A stretch of DNA of 64,000 bases from Pseudomonadota bacterium (GCA_018262095.1 JAGTRW010000023.1:1-64000); one strand, 5' to 3'. Shown: positions 37,193-48,500, counted from the first letter of the stretch. Notes: generated from the letters alone by a model not told the origin. Made by a program: numbers and translations.

Positions 37193-38608
37193 ATGACCCA
37201 AGTAATCATGACCAACGTGGCGTCGCTCAATTCGCAACGTCAACTCAACAAGTCGCAAGCTTCGCTTAACCAATCGCTCGAGCGCCTCTCTTCGGGCCTG
37301 CGCATCAACAGCGCCAAGGACGACGCCGCTGGCCTGGCGATCTCGCAACGGATGACTTCGCAGATTTCCGGCATGAACGTCGCGACGCGCAACGCCAACG
37401 ACGGCATTTCGCTGGCGCAGACGGCCGAAGGCACGCTCTCGACAATCAGCGACAACCTGCAGCGCATGCGCGAACTGTCGGTGCAATCGGCCAACGCCAG
37501 CAACAGCTCGACCGACCGCACCGCGATCCAGCAGGAAATCACGCAGCTTTCCAGCGAAATCGACCGCGTCGCGCAACAAACCGATTTCAACGGCACCAAG
37601 CTCCTGGACGGCAGCTTCAGCGCGCAAGACTTCCAGGTTGGCGCCAACGTCGGCCAGACCATTACCGTATCCAGCATCGCCAGCGCACGGACCAGCGCGC
37701 TCGGCCAATACCAGGGGTTCTCAAGCAGCACCGCACTCGCCGCGACGGCCACCGATACGGCTGCCGCAAAGACCATCTCGGTTGGCGGTAACACCTTCAG
37801 CTATAACGTTGCCACCGACGCCAAGGCGATCTCCGCCGCGATCAACTCGTCAGGCATCGCCGGCTTGACCGCTACTGCCAGCGCGACCACCGTTGCGAGC
37901 GTGGCCACCACGACGGCCACCACGACGGCTGGTACCGCCAGCTTCGTGCTCAACAACATCACCATCAATGTTAACGCGGTAGTTGGCAGCGCCTCGGCCA
38001 ACAAGGCCACTGCGCTCGCAGCAATCAACGCCCAGTCGTCAGCCACCGGCGTAGTTGCATCCGACGACGGCACCGGGCTGAAACTCACGGCAAACGACGG
38101 GCGTAACATCACGATGAGCGCCATCACGCTGGGGACTGCCGTAGCGACCACCCTCGCCGACTTTGGTCTGGCCGGTGCGGCTACGACGGGCAGCACGGTC
38201 AACATGAACTACAAGGCCCCGTCGGGAGTCACCGGCTCGATGACTTTCACCGGCGCTTTTGCTCCTGGTGCTCAGGCCATTGCCGCAACCGGCACGTCAA
38301 TCGCCGGCCTCGACGTCACCACGGTTGCCGGTGCTAACAAGGCCATCGACTCGATCGACGCCGCGCTGGCCAGCGTCAATAGCTCGAAAGCCAACCTCGG
38401 TGCGATTCAGAACCGCTTCACCTCGGTCGTCGCCAACCTGCAATCGTCGTCGGAAAATCTGTCTGCTTCGCGCAGCCGGATTCAGGATGCCGACTTTGCC
38501 GCAGAAACGGCTGCCATGTCCAAGGCCAACATTCTGCAACAAGCCGGTACGGCGATGCTGGCCCAAGCCAACTCGGCACCGCAGAACGTTCTTTCGCTGC
38601 TCAAGTAA
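37193..38608 (+). CDS. fliC: Flagellin
   Basis: Conserved N-terminus (LERLSSGLRINSAKDDAAGLAIS) and C-terminus (FAAETAAMSKANILQQAGTAMLAQANSAPQNVLSLLK). Confidence 0.96.
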   Translation: MTQVIMTNVASLNSQRQLNKSQASLNQSLERLSSGLRINSAKDDAAGLAISQRMTSQISGMNVATRNANDGISLAQTAEGTLSTISDNLQRMRELSVQSANASNSSTDRTAIQQEITQLSSEIDRVAQQTDFNGTKLLDGSFSAQDFQVGANVGQTITVSSIASARTSALGQYQGFSSSTALAATATDTAAAKTISVGGNTFSYNVATDAKAISAAINSSGIAGLTATASATTVASVATTTATTTAGTASFVLNNITINVNAVVGSASANKATALAAINAQSSATGVVASDDGTGLKLTANDGRNITMSAITLGTAVATTLADFGLAGAATTGSTVNMNYKAPSGVTGSMTFTGAFAPGAQAIAATGTSIAGLDVTTVAGANKAIDSIDAALASVNSSKANLGAIQNRFTSVVANLQSSSENLSASRSRIQDADFAAETAAMSKANILQQAGTAMLAQANSAPQNVLSLLK

Positions 38609-38735
38609 GCGCTTGACCCGCTGGCGGCGCAGAAGTCGGAACCCGGCGCCGCCAGGCGAAGTTCGCAAGGTATGATAGGAGGGCGCAACTGCGGCAACGC
38701 AGCGGCGCCCCTCGCCCATCTAGCAGGAGTTGACC

Positions 38736-39110
38736 ATGGCTATCGAATCGATCCCAAGCGCAACCGTAAACACGGCGCCCGCCGCGCCATCAGAGACGCG
38801 CTCGTTGGCCCGCAGCACGAGCGCCACAGAACTCACGGCAGCCCCGTCGGTTTCGGAAAAGACACCGGTCGCCAAGCCACCTGCCAGCGAGGCCCAGCTG
38901 CAAAGCGCGGTCAACGCCGCCAACGACTTCATCAAACCGATCACCAACGCGGTCGAGTTTTCTCTCGATGAGGAATCGGACCGAATGGTCGTCAAGGTCA
39001 TGGACAACGCGACCAAGGAAGTGATCCGCCAGATTCCTTCGGAAGAAATGCTCGCCATCGCCCAGGCGCTCGACAAGATTCAAGGGCTGCTGATCAAGCA
39101 AAAAGCGTAA
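38736..39110 (+). CDS. flaG: FlaG family protein
   Basis: VEFSLDEESDRMVVKVMDNATKEVIRQIPSEEMLAIAQAL. Confidence 0.92.
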   Translation: MAIESIPSATVNTAPAAPSETRSLARSTSATELTAAPSVSEKTPVAKPPASEAQLQSAVNAANDFIKPITNAVEFSLDEESDRMVVKVMDNATKEVIRQIPSEEMLAIAQALDKIQGLLIKQKA

Positions 39111-39150
39111 ACCCGGCGTACACTGGCGGGAAGTTTTCAAGGAGATTGCA

Positions 39151-40515
39151 ATGGCCTCTGTATCCTCTCTCGGTTCAGGTTCCGGGCTTGCCCTGGAAGA
39201 GCTGCTGACCAAGCTGATGACCGCCGAACAGGCGCCGCTCACGGCGCTGGCGACCAAGGTCACTTCGACCAACACGCGCATCTCGTCGCTCGGCACGCTC
39301 AACAGCGCGCTCGCCGCGCTGCAGACCGCGGCGCAGGCGATGAAAACGAGCATCGGCCAGACGGCTGCCAGCAAGTATTCAACCTTCAGCGCCAGTACCA
39401 GCGACGCAACGGTGGCCACCGCCAGCACGACGACCGGCGCCGCCGCCGGGACCTACAAACTCACCGACGTCGTTCTCGCCACCGCGCAGCAGATCACCAA
39501 GACGAACGTCACTGCGCCGACCGTCGCCGGCTCGCTGAGCATCCAGGTCGGCAGCGGCACAGCGGTCAACGTCACCCTGGGTGAGAACTCGACACTCTCC
39601 GACGTCGCCAGCGCGATCAACAGCTCAAGCGCCGGCGTCACCGCGTCGATCGTCACCAGTGGCAGCGACAGCTACTTGACGTTTACGGCCAACAACACCG
39701 GCGCTGCCAACACCATCACCATCACCGGCAGCGATACAACTGGTGGCGGCTCCGCGTGGCAGACCGCTTTCGGCTACTCGTCGTCGGCAACGAACAGTTG
39801 GACGCAGAAAACGGCTGCGGCCGACGCGTCGCTCAAGATCGACGACGTCGCCGTCACCAGCGCCAGCAACACGCTGACCAGCATCAGCGGTCTGTCGATC
39901 AATCTACTCAAGGCCGGTACGACGACGGTCACCGTCACCAAGGATTCGACGACCAGCCTGACCAGCGCGCTCAACACTTTCGTCACCGCTTACAACTCGG
40001 CCAACACGACCATGGGCGGGCTCGGCGCCTACAACGCGACGACCAAGAAAGCCGGCGCGCTGCAGGGCAATTCAACGCTGCGCAACGCCCAGACCCAAGT
40101 GCGCAGCCTGTTGTTCAGCAACCCGACCGGCGGATCGTCGCCCTATCAGCTGTTGTCGGACATCGGCGTTTCGGTGGCCAAGGACGGTTCGCTGTCGGTC
40201 GACAGTACCAAGCTCAACAAGGCAATTACGGCCGACTTCACCACCGTCGCCAGCATGGTCGCCAAGGTCGGCGCGGCCTACGACACGGCGCTCACGGGGA
40301 TTGTCGGCACCGACGGTTCGATCGCTGCGGCGACCAAGAGCGCCAACGCCACGATCAAGGATCTCGAAGCACGCAAGACCGCGATATCGACGCGCCTGAC
40401 CAAAATTGAAGCGATTTATCGTGCGCAATTCACCGCGTTGGATACCCTGGTGGCCAAGATGAAGACCACTCAGTCGTACCTCACTCAGCAATTCGCCACC
40501 AAAACGTCCTCTTAG
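39151..40515 (+). CDS. fliD: Flagellar filament cap protein
   Basis: SLGSGSGLALEELLTKLM...; LTKIEAIYRAQFTALDTLVAKM...LTQQF C-terminus. Confidence 0.95.
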   Translation: MASVSSLGSGSGLALEELLTKLMTAEQAPLTALATKVTSTNTRISSLGTLNSALAALQTAAQAMKTSIGQTAASKYSTFSASTSDATVATASTTTGAAAGTYKLTDVVLATAQQITKTNVTAPTVAGSLSIQVGSGTAVNVTLGENSTLSDVASAINSSSAGVTASIVTSGSDSYLTFTANNTGAANTITITGSDTTGGGSAWQTAFGYSSSATNSWTQKTAAADASLKIDDVAVTSASNTLTSISGLSINLLKAGTTTVTVTKDSTTSLTSALNTFVTAYNSANTTMGGLGAYNATTKKAGALQGNSTLRNAQTQVRSLLFSNPTGGSSPYQLLSDIGVSVAKDGSLSVDSTKLNKAITADFTTVASMVAKVGAAYDTALTGIVGTDGSIAAATKSANATIKDLEARKTAISTRLTKIEAIYRAQFTALDTLVAKMKTTQSYLTQQFATKTSS

Positions 40516-40533
40516 CGAGACCTAGACAAAACA

Positions 40534-40944
40534 ATGGGATTTGGAACAGGCTTTGGCGGCGCCTCCGCCTACGCGCAACTTGCCGTCGAGACGAACGTCG
40601 CTTCGGCCGACCCGCACACCTTGATCCTGCTGCTCTTCGAAGGCGCCGAAGCGGCGATTCGCCTGGCCAAGAACAAGCTGGCGGATAAAGATACGGCGGC
40701 CAAAGGCAAGGCGATTTCGCAGGCGATTCAGATCGTTTCGGACGGCTTGCGCGCCAGTCTCGACGTCAAGGCCGGCGGCGAGCTCGCCGAACGCCTGGCC
40801 GCGCTCTACGACTACATCGCCGCCCGCCTGCTGTGGGCCAACCTCAAGAACGACGAGGCGGCGATGGACGAGTGTCTCAAGCTGCTCGGCGAGATCCATG
40901 CGGCCTGGGCGCAGATCGCCCCCGATCAGCAGGCGGTGGCTTGA
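40534..40944 (+). CDS. fliS: Flagellar export chaperone
   Basis: AYAQLAVETNVASADPHTLILLLFEGAEAAIRLAK. Confidence 0.95.
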   Translation: MGFGTGFGGASAYAQLAVETNVASADPHTLILLLFEGAEAAIRLAKNKLADKDTAAKGKAISQAIQIVSDGLRASLDVKAGGELAERLAALYDYIAARLLWANLKNDEAAMDECLKLLGEIHAAWAQIAPDQQAVA

Positions 40945-40947
40945 ACC

Positions 40948-41229
40948 ATGGCCACCGAGGCGCATTATCAACAAGTACTGGCGCTGAGCCAGCGCATGCT
41001 GGCCGCCGGCATGGCGCAACACTGGGACGAACTGGTGGCGCTCGAAGCGCAACGGCAGACACTGCTCGACCAAGCGCCGGCCACTACGCCGAACGAGTCG
41101 CGCCCACTGAGCGAACTGATCGGCGAGATTCAGCAGTGCGACGCGCAATTGAGCGAGAAACTCGAGGCCTGGCTCTCCCACGCCCGCATTCTGCTGCGCA
41201 TGGACGCCAAATCATCGCCTAAATCCTGA
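40948..41229 (+). CDS. fliT: Flagellar chaperone FliT-like
   Basis: Position after fliS; length; helical composition. Confidence 0.75.
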   Translation: MATEAHYQQVLALSQRMLAAGMAQHWDELVALEAQRQTLLDQAPATTPNESRPLSELIGEIQQCDAQLSEKLEAWLSHARILLRMDAKSSPKS

Positions 41230-41231
41230 CC

Positions 41232-42479
41232 ATGATCCCCGCCGACGTCGCCAGCCGCCTGCAGGTTTCTGCCGACACCGCGCTGCGGCCGGTGGCGCCG
41301 GCGCAGGAAATCGCCGATCGGCTCTCGGGGCTGGTCGCCGGCCAGAAGGTGATGGCCGAAATCCAGGCGATGTTGCCCAACGGCACCTATCGCGCGATGA
41401 TCAATCAGCGCAGCATCACCCTGGCGCTCCCGTTTTCGGCCAAGAGCGGCGACTCGCTCGAACTGCAGGTGACCGAATCGGACGGCAAGCTGGCGCTCGC
41501 TGTCGTCGCCAATCCCGACGAAGGCGGCAAGCCGGCCGCCGCCACGACGTCGGCAACGCTCAGCCGCACCGGCCAGCTGATCAGCAATCTTTTTTCCGAA
41601 GCACGCGACGCCAAGGGCGGCCCGGTGACGACGATGCTCAACGCCAACCAACCGATCAGCGCGACGCCGGTCAGCGCCCAGGACTTGCTGCCGCAGCTCA
41701 AACAGGCGATCACGCAAAGCGGCATGTTCTACGAATCGCATCAGGCCGAATGGGTCGAGGGCCGTTTCACCAAAGCGGCGCTGCTGCAGGAACCGCAGGG
41801 CAAGCTGTCGTCGCCGGCCACGCTGGCCGCCGAGGCGCTCACGGCCAACATCGCGCCAGCGACGCCCGCCACGGCCAACCAGACTGCCAGCCCCCTGGCC
41901 GACCCAAAGGCCGAAAATCCGGCGGCGACGGCACCGCTCAAGGCGCGGCCCGATGCCGGCGAACCCGCCGCCACGCTGCGCCTGGCTATTGACGGCGCGC
42001 CGGCCGGCGAGACGGCCAAGGCCAGTGCCGCGCAGGGAACGACGCAAAGCGCCGTAGCGTCACCGGCCCAGGCGCATAGCCAACAACTCGTTGCGCCGCA
42101 GGCGCAAGCGCTGGTGCAACAGCAGCTCGACGCGTTGGCCACGCAGAATTTCAGTTGGCAGGGCCAGATCTGGCCAGGCCAGGAGATGCGCTGGGAAATT
42201 GACGAGGACGCTGCGCGCAGCGCCCCAGGAGAAGATGAAACCGCAGCGAAATGGGCAACGCGGCTGCACCTGACGCTGCCTAACCTGGGATCGGTCGATG
42301 CCCAGATTCGCTTGCAGGGCAACGAGATCACCCTATCAATGACCGCCGGCAGCGAAAAAACCCGCGCCCTGATGCGCGCTTCGGGCGTCGCGCTGCGTAG
42401 CCAGCTCAGTGAGGCGGGAATCTCGCTCGCCTCGATGGGCGTTGCGGCGACCGACAAGAGCGATGGCCAAGCCGGATAA
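41232..42479 (+). CDS. fliK: Flagellar hook-length control protein FliK-like
   Basis: Ala/Pro/Gln-rich centre and FliK C-like RLHLTLPNLGSVDAQIRLQGNEITLSMTAG. Confidence 0.85.
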   Translation: MIPADVASRLQVSADTALRPVAPAQEIADRLSGLVAGQKVMAEIQAMLPNGTYRAMINQRSITLALPFSAKSGDSLELQVTESDGKLALAVVANPDEGGKPAAATTSATLSRTGQLISNLFSEARDAKGGPVTTMLNANQPISATPVSAQDLLPQLKQAITQSGMFYESHQAEWVEGRFTKAALLQEPQGKLSSPATLAAEALTANIAPATPATANQTASPLADPKAENPAATAPLKARPDAGEPAATLRLAIDGAPAGETAKASAAQGTTQSAVASPAQAHSQQLVAPQAQALVQQQLDALATQNFSWQGQIWPGQEMRWEIDEDAARSAPGEDETAAKWATRLHLTLPNLGSVDAQIRLQGNEITLSMTAGSEKTRALMRASGVALRSQLSEAGISLASMGVAATDKSDGQAG

Positions 42480-42789
42480 TGATCCGCTGAAAAGCGCGGT
42501 GGCGTTGGCCTACGGCCAGACCGACGCGGCCCCGCGCGTGGTCGCCAAGGGGCGCGGCATGATCGCCGAGCAGATCATCCTGCGCGCTCGCGAACACGGC
42601 GTTTATGTGCACGAATCGCCGGAACTCGTCTCGCTGCTGATGCAAATCGACCTCGATCAGCGCATCCCGCCACAGCTCTACATCGCCGTCTCCGAACTGC
42701 TGGCCTGGATCTACCGCCTCGAAAGCGGCCAGCCGGTCGCCGCGGCGCCGATTCTTTCGGCGCTGCCCGAGACGCTTGACAAGACCTAG
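42463..42789 (+). CDS. FlhB C-terminal-domain-like protein
   Basis: AVALAYGQTDAAPRVVAKGRGMIAEQIILRAREHGVYVHESPEL. Confidence 0.88.
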   Translation: MAKPDNDPLKSAVALAYGQTDAAPRVVAKGRGMIAEQIILRAREHGVYVHESPELVSLLMQIDLDQRIPPQLYIAVSELLAWIYRLESGQPVAAAPILSALPETLDKT

Positions 42790-42902
42790 GGCCGATTGCA
42801 AGCTCTCCGAAGTCGTATCGCGATGCTGCCCGCGCAAGTCTTTCTTTTCCGCCGAGCGCAAATTGCTTTAAACTCTCCCCGCAAACGCGATCAGGATAAA
42901 CA

Positions 42903-43706
42903 ATGGCAGAAAGCGAAGCCCCGACGGGCTCAGACCCCCTCCCCCCGGTATTTGAACTCGAACAAACCGACGACTACAGCAGATTTTTGCTGCACTCGAA
43001 ATCGGAAATCCTGGCGTTGTTGCGTGCGCTGATTCAAAAAAGGTCGATGATTACGGTTCATTTCGATCATGGCCGGTCGTTCCTGCTCACCACGATCATC
43101 GCGCTGAGCGATGACAATCGCGAGTTTATCCTCGACATCGGCAGCAACGAAGACATGAACCGCAGGGCGCTGCTCGCCGACAAGCTGATTCTGACGACGA
43201 TCGCCGACAAGGTGAAGGTTCAGTTCAGCCTCAACAAGCTGTCACCGACCCAGAGCGGCGGCGGCCCCGCGTTTCTGGCCAAGATACCCGAACAACTGCT
43301 GCGTCTGCAGCGCCGCGAGTTTTTCCGGCTATCAACGCCGGTCGCCAACCCGCTCAAGCTGTGCGCCACCCTCACCGGCGCCGACGCCAGCGTGCAGCAA
43401 CTCGAGTTGCCGCTGATGGACCTCAGCGGCGGCGGCGTCGGCCTGGTCGCGCGCCCCGACCAAGCCGAGCTATTCAAACGCGGCGACACGCTGAAGGACT
43501 GCCAGATCATGCTTCCCGACGAGGGTTTGTTGGTCGCCACGATCTGCGTGCGCAACATCTTCGAGGTCACCACCCGCATCGACTCGCATTTCTTCCGCCT
43601 CGGTTGCGAGTTCATCGGCCTGTCCCCCGCGCGTTCGACGCTGGTTCAGCGTTACATCACGCGTGTCGAGCGCGAACGCAAGGCGCGACTCAACGGACTG
43701 AGCTGA
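42903..43706 (+). CDS. ycgR: Flagellar brake protein YcgR-like (PilZ domain)
   Basis: LRLQRREFFRLSTPVANPLK and LPLMDLSGGGVGLVA PilZ motifs. Confidence 0.88.
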   Translation: MAESEAPTGSDPLPPVFELEQTDDYSRFLLHSKSEILALLRALIQKRSMITVHFDHGRSFLLTTIIALSDDNREFILDIGSNEDMNRRALLADKLILTTIADKVKVQFSLNKLSPTQSGGGPAFLAKIPEQLLRLQRREFFRLSTPVANPLKLCATLTGADASVQQLELPLMDLSGGGVGLVARPDQAELFKRGDTLKDCQIMLPDEGLLVATICVRNIFEVTTRIDSHFFRLGCEFIGLSPARSTLVQRYITRVERERKARLNGLS

Positions 43707-43745
43707 AGAGGCGGCAAGGCCCGAGTCCAGGGCTGGCAGGCCCGG

Positions 43746-44816
<1,071 letters not shown>

Positions 44817-44831
44817 TCACTCTGAGTAAGC

Positions 44832-44929
44832 AGATGGCTCACGCCGTCTCCCGCTTCATCTCCCTGAGCGGGCGCCTTGCATCTAGGCAAGGCATTTTGC
44901 CCCCGGTTTGCGCCGGGGGCTTTTTATTT
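44832..44929 (+). ncRNA. Candidate sRNA with four consecutive hairpins and a Rho-independent terminator
   Basis: AGATGGC-tcac-GCCGTCT; CCCGCT-tcatctccctg-AGCGGG; GCCTTGC-atctag-GCAAGGC; GCCCCCGG-tttgcg-CCGGGGGC-TTTTTATTT. Confidence 0.5.
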
Positions 44930-45637
44930 CCCGCTCTCCTTGCCGCGCGTCGTTCTGGCGCTCCAGCCGATCGCCTTGCGGTTCTTCGGCCGCGCGACTT
45001 TCTCGGTGCGCAGGCCGACCGGTGGGGCTTTCGATTCACTGACTTCCATGCCCAACCAGCCGCCGAGCACCGCCTCGGCCTGCGCCACGCCCGTTTTCTT
45101 GAGGCTGGAAAAGAGCTGCAGCGTACAGTTGTCGCTGATTTCAGCCAGCGCCAGCTGGACCTCGCGCAAGGCCACCGCTTGCTCCTGACGCGTCAGTTTG
45201 TCGGCCTTGGAGAGCAGGATATGAATCGGCTTGCCGGTCTGCGCGAACCACGCCAGCATCTGCAAATCGAGATCGGTGAGCGGATGGCGGCTATCCATAA
45301 TCAGCACCAGACCGACCAGTGGCTCGCGATAGCGCAGATAAGGCGCGAGCAGCCCCTCCCACTGCGAGCGGATCTCCTCCGGCGCCTTGGCAAAACCGTA
45401 ACCGGGCAAATCGACGAAATATTTCCCGACATCGAGAGTGAAATAATTGAGATGTTGCGTCCGGCCCGGGGTCTTGGAAACAAAGGCCAAGCGGGTGTGA
45501 TTGGCCAACGTATTGATGGCCGACGACTTGCCGGCATTCGAACGCCCGGCGAAAGCAACCTCGCATCGGGAGTCGACTGGTAAATCGGACAATTTGGCGA
45601 CGGTCGTATGAAAGACCGCCTTCTGAAAAATGGGCAT
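44924..45637 (-). CDS. engB: Ribosome biogenesis GTP-binding protein EngB/YsxC
   Basis: [45 protein letters not shown]. Confidence 0.96.
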   Translation of the reverse strand: MPIFQKAVFHTTVAKLSDLPVDSRCEVAFAGRSNAGKSSAINTLANHTRLAFVSKTPGRTQHLNYFTLDVGKYFVDLPGYGFAKAPEEIRSQWEGLLAPYLRYREPLVGLVLIMDSRHPLTDLDLQMLAWFAQTGKPIHILLSKADKLTRQEQAVALREVQLALAEISDNCTLQLFSSLKKTGVAQAEAVLGGWLGMEVSESKAPPVGLRTEKVARPKNRKAIGWSARTTRGKESGK

Positions 45638-45743
45638 TGGCAGACCGAAAAGAGGCTAGCGTGACTGATCGCTAAAGTGCTATAGAATATCAGGTTTGGG
45701 AATTCGCATCTCTGAACTCGAACGCATTCACAGGAGTTTGTAC

Positions 45744-46379
45744 ATGATTCGCGCCACTGCACTTGCGGTTCTCATGGCCGTTGGCCTCTCCTCAACATTC
45801 GCGGCAGAAGAAGTGAAGGCCCCCGATCTGGCCAAGGCCAAGAAGATCGCCGAGACGGTATGCGTCGCCTGCCACGGTGCAGACGGCAATAGCCCGACGT
45901 CGGCCAACCCGATCCTCGCGGGCCAGGGTTCAGCGTACCTCCTCAAGCAGCTCACCGAATTCAAGGCGGCCGACGGCAAGCCGGCTGTGCGCAACAACCC
46001 GATCATGGCGGGAATGACTGCGGCACTGACGGTCGACGACATGAAGGGCTTGGCGCTTTATTTTTCGCAACAAAGGCGCAAGCCGGCGAGCGCGACGGAC
46101 GAAAAACTGGTCGCCGCCGGCAAGAACCTGTGGCGCAAAGGCGACTTCGAGAAGGGCGTTCCCGCCTGCGCCGGCTGCCACGGCCCGGCAGGAGCCGGCG
46201 TTCCCGCCCAATACCCGCGACTCGCCGGGCAATACGCTGAATACACCGACCTGCAGCTCAAGAACTTTCGCAGCGAGGAGCGCTCAAACGATCCAGAAAA
46301 GATGATGCGCGCTGTTGCCGACAAACTCTCCGACAAGCAAATCAAGGCGCTTGCCGACTACGTGGCCGGCCTGCGCTGA
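45744..46379 (+). CDS. Diheme cytochrome c (c4-like)
   Basis: Signal peptide; two CXXCH motifs (CVACHGADG, CAGCHGPAG). Confidence 0.93.
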   Translation: MIRATALAVLMAVGLSSTFAAEEVKAPDLAKAKKIAETVCVACHGADGNSPTSANPILAGQGSAYLLKQLTEFKAADGKPAVRNNPIMAGMTAALTVDDMKGLALYFSQQRRKPASATDEKLVAAGKNLWRKGDFEKGVPACAGCHGPAGAGVPAQYPRLAGQYAEYTDLQLKNFRSEERSNDPEKMMRAVADKLSDKQIKALADYVAGLR

Positions 46380-46436
46380 CCTTCCTCTCGAATCACCTGA
46401 AGACCGCTTGGCTTTTCTCACCCACTTGGATGCCTC

Positions 46437-46868
46437 ATGAAAACTCTAAAGCAGCTCATCGAGAGCAAGAACAAGAAACTGGCTGCCGTCGCCCCCGAAC
46501 AATCGGTGCTGCGTGCGCTCGAAATCATGGCCGAGAACGACGTCGGCGCATTGCTCGTGCTCGACGGCAAACGCCTGGCAGGCGTCTTCTCTGAGCGCGA
46601 CTATGCGCGCAAGGTGATCCTGCAGGGCAAGGCGTCGAAAAGCACAAAAGTCAGCGAGATCATGACCGGCAAGGTCGTTTATGTCACCTTGAATCGCACC
46701 ATCGAGGAGTGCATGGCGATCATGACCGAAAAGCACTTCCGCCACTTGCCGGTCCTCGACGACGATCACAATGTCGTCGGCATCGTCTCGATCGGCGACA
46801 TGATCAAGGAAATGATCAGCCAGCAGAAGTTCATCATCGACCAGTTGGAAAACTACATTACCCGCTGA
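46437..46868 (+). CDS. CBS-domain protein
   Basis: Tandem CBS: ALEIMAENDVGALLVLDGKRLAGVFSERDYARKV ... MTEKHFRHLPVLDDDHNVVGIVSIGDMIK. Confidence 0.93.
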   Translation: MKTLKQLIESKNKKLAAVAPEQSVLRALEIMAENDVGALLVLDGKRLAGVFSERDYARKVILQGKASKSTKVSEIMTGKVVYVTLNRTIEECMAIMTEKHFRHLPVLDDDHNVVGIVSIGDMIKEMISQQKFIIDQLENYITR

Positions 46869-46935
46869 TCGCCAAGCCAGGCCGTAGCGGCTGTTACGGC
46901 CGGCTGCGTATCCTGCAAAAAGAGGGAGGGGGCGC

Positions 46936-48264
46936 TCAGTTGTTGATGAAGCGCGACTCGAGGAAACGCGTCGCGTTGTCCAGATCGCTGTAGATCTTGC
47001 TGCCGTGAAGTGCCGAAACGAACTTCCGCCAGTTGATATCGGGCTCAGCCAGACGAAAGCCGTAGAGTCCGCGGGCCTCGCTTCTCTTTTCACGCAGGAT
47101 GAAGGCGTTGACGTGCGAAACGTCGGCGTGCCCCAACTTGATAGTCGCTTCGCACCAGGTATTGAGCGGCAAGACCCCGTGGGCAAGCGCCTGGAACCCG
47201 TCGGAAGAAACCTCGATTACCTTGATCGATATCTTGCCCTGCTTGCCGTCGACCGAGGTGTAGGTGATTCGCCCCGGGCACTTCACCGAGAAACGCTCGT
47301 GACGGCGTAACGGGCTATCTTCTGGACTGACTGACGGCGTCGGCAACACCGCACGATACTCGGGCAGATCGTAGATGGTGTGGAGCAAGGCTTTTTTTCG
47401 CTCGCTCAAATTCTCGAAGGTATGCGTCCGAACGTTGAAAAAATAGTCGATCAATGCAGGCGTCAGCACCGGGTCGTTGGTGGTGAAAAAACGCCGGCTC
47501 GGAAAATGAATATTGGGTAACTTGATCTCAGTGAAATACGCGTAGAGGTTGCGGCGCGCGGGCTTCGACGCATAATGCTCGCGCATGACATTGACCGCTT
47601 CCTTGAGGTCAAGGGTAGCACCGACGGCGGGCGCACCATTGACGAAATCGTAGTTTTCGACGACGTTCGCCGTCAGTCGCTGGAAAAACAACAGCGACTC
47701 GTACATCTCGATATGGCTCGGATTAACGGCGATGACCAGGTGCCGGGTGTCGAAAAACGTCGTGCAGTATTCATACATGAACTTCATCAGCGGAAACAGG
47801 ATGGTACCGCCCGTTTTGCGGAACTTGCGGTTGATGGCCAGCGCAGACACCTCGGCGATCAAGCCTTCCTTTTTGCGCACCGACGTCAGGTCGAAGATCT
47901 GCTGCAGCGGGAAACCCAGTGCGCTTTCGCGGATCAGCGAGATGGTCCCGACTACCTCGCCGTCGTACTTGGCACAGAGCGTCGTCGTGGTCGGCAGCGC
48001 GTGGTAGATGGTCACCCGCATCCCCGAGGGATCGGGTTTCATGAAGCCGCTATCGACGTAGGCGTCGTGCAGCACCGAGAAGCAGGCCTCAAGCTCCTCT
48101 TTTGTTTCGGCGATCTTGAGCACCAGCCGCTCGCTCGGTGCCGGGTCGCAGTTTGCAAACGAGCGAAATACCTCGAAACGCTTCTTGCGCGGCAGCCAGG
48201 AGATCAGCTTGCGGGCCGATTCACGCACCAGTTTTCGCAATCGTAAGCGAAGCCTCTTGAGCAC
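46936..48264 (-). CDS. FeeM-like N-acyltransferase (GNAT fold) fused to a PilZ domain
   Basis: AEVSALAINRKFRKTGGTILFPLMKFMYEYC (acyltransferase-like); RRHERFSVKCPGRITY...VIEVSSDGFQAL PilZ motif. Confidence 0.75.
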   Translation of the reverse strand: MLKRLRLRLRKLVRESARKLISWLPRKKRFEVFRSFANCDPAPSERLVLKIAETKEELEACFSVLHDAYVDSGFMKPDPSGMRVTIYHALPTTTTLCAKYDGEVVGTISLIRESALGFPLQQIFDLTSVRKKEGLIAEVSALAINRKFRKTGGTILFPLMKFMYEYCTTFFDTRHLVIAVNPSHIEMYESLLFFQRLTANVVENYDFVNGAPAVGATLDLKEAVNVMREHYASKPARRNLYAYFTEIKLPNIHFPSRRFFTTNDPVLTPALIDYFFNVRTHTFENLSERKKALLHTIYDLPEYRAVLPTPSVSPEDSPLRRHERFSVKCPGRITYTSVDGKQGKISIKVIEVSSDGFQALAHGVLPLNTWCEATIKLGHADVSHVNAFILREKRSEARGLYGFRLAEPDINWRKFVSALHGSKIYSDLDNATRFLESRFINN

Positions 48265-48389
48265 TGTGCCACCTCCGACGAACCTACCCGTTCATCATAC
48301 TAGGTTTATACCAAAAACAAAGGGCGTCGAGTGCCTATCCTGGGCCGCCCAGAGAATAGGGAAAATTGATGCGCCTGACGGCAATTAGA

Positions 48390-48500
48390 CTATTTTTCAG
48401 GGTCAGAAACGCTCGGACCGCCAAAATATGACGATAGAAAATACGGAACCACGACGATAACGACCGTGAAAGCAATCGTCGCATATAGAGTTGAATTCAT
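48390..48500 (-). CDS. Microprotein 1, single TM (MNSTLYATIAFTVVIVVVPYFLSSYFGGPSVSDPEK)
   Basis: 36-aa ORF read manually; strong RBS AAAGGAG; TM segment interrupted by Pro. Confidence 0.6.
   Translation of the reverse strand: MNSTLYATIAFTVVIVVVPYFLSSYFGGPSVSDPEK

Noticed and set aside
37860-37940. Short ACC/ACG/GCC repeats in fliC considered as a phase-variable tract
   Set aside because: Degenerate codon-level Thr/Ala repetition, not a perfect short-tandem tract; typical of a variable flagellin centre
44834-45583. 249-aa plus-strand ORF opposite engB
   Set aside because: Antisense of engB; first part covers the hairpin cluster and has no protein-like signature
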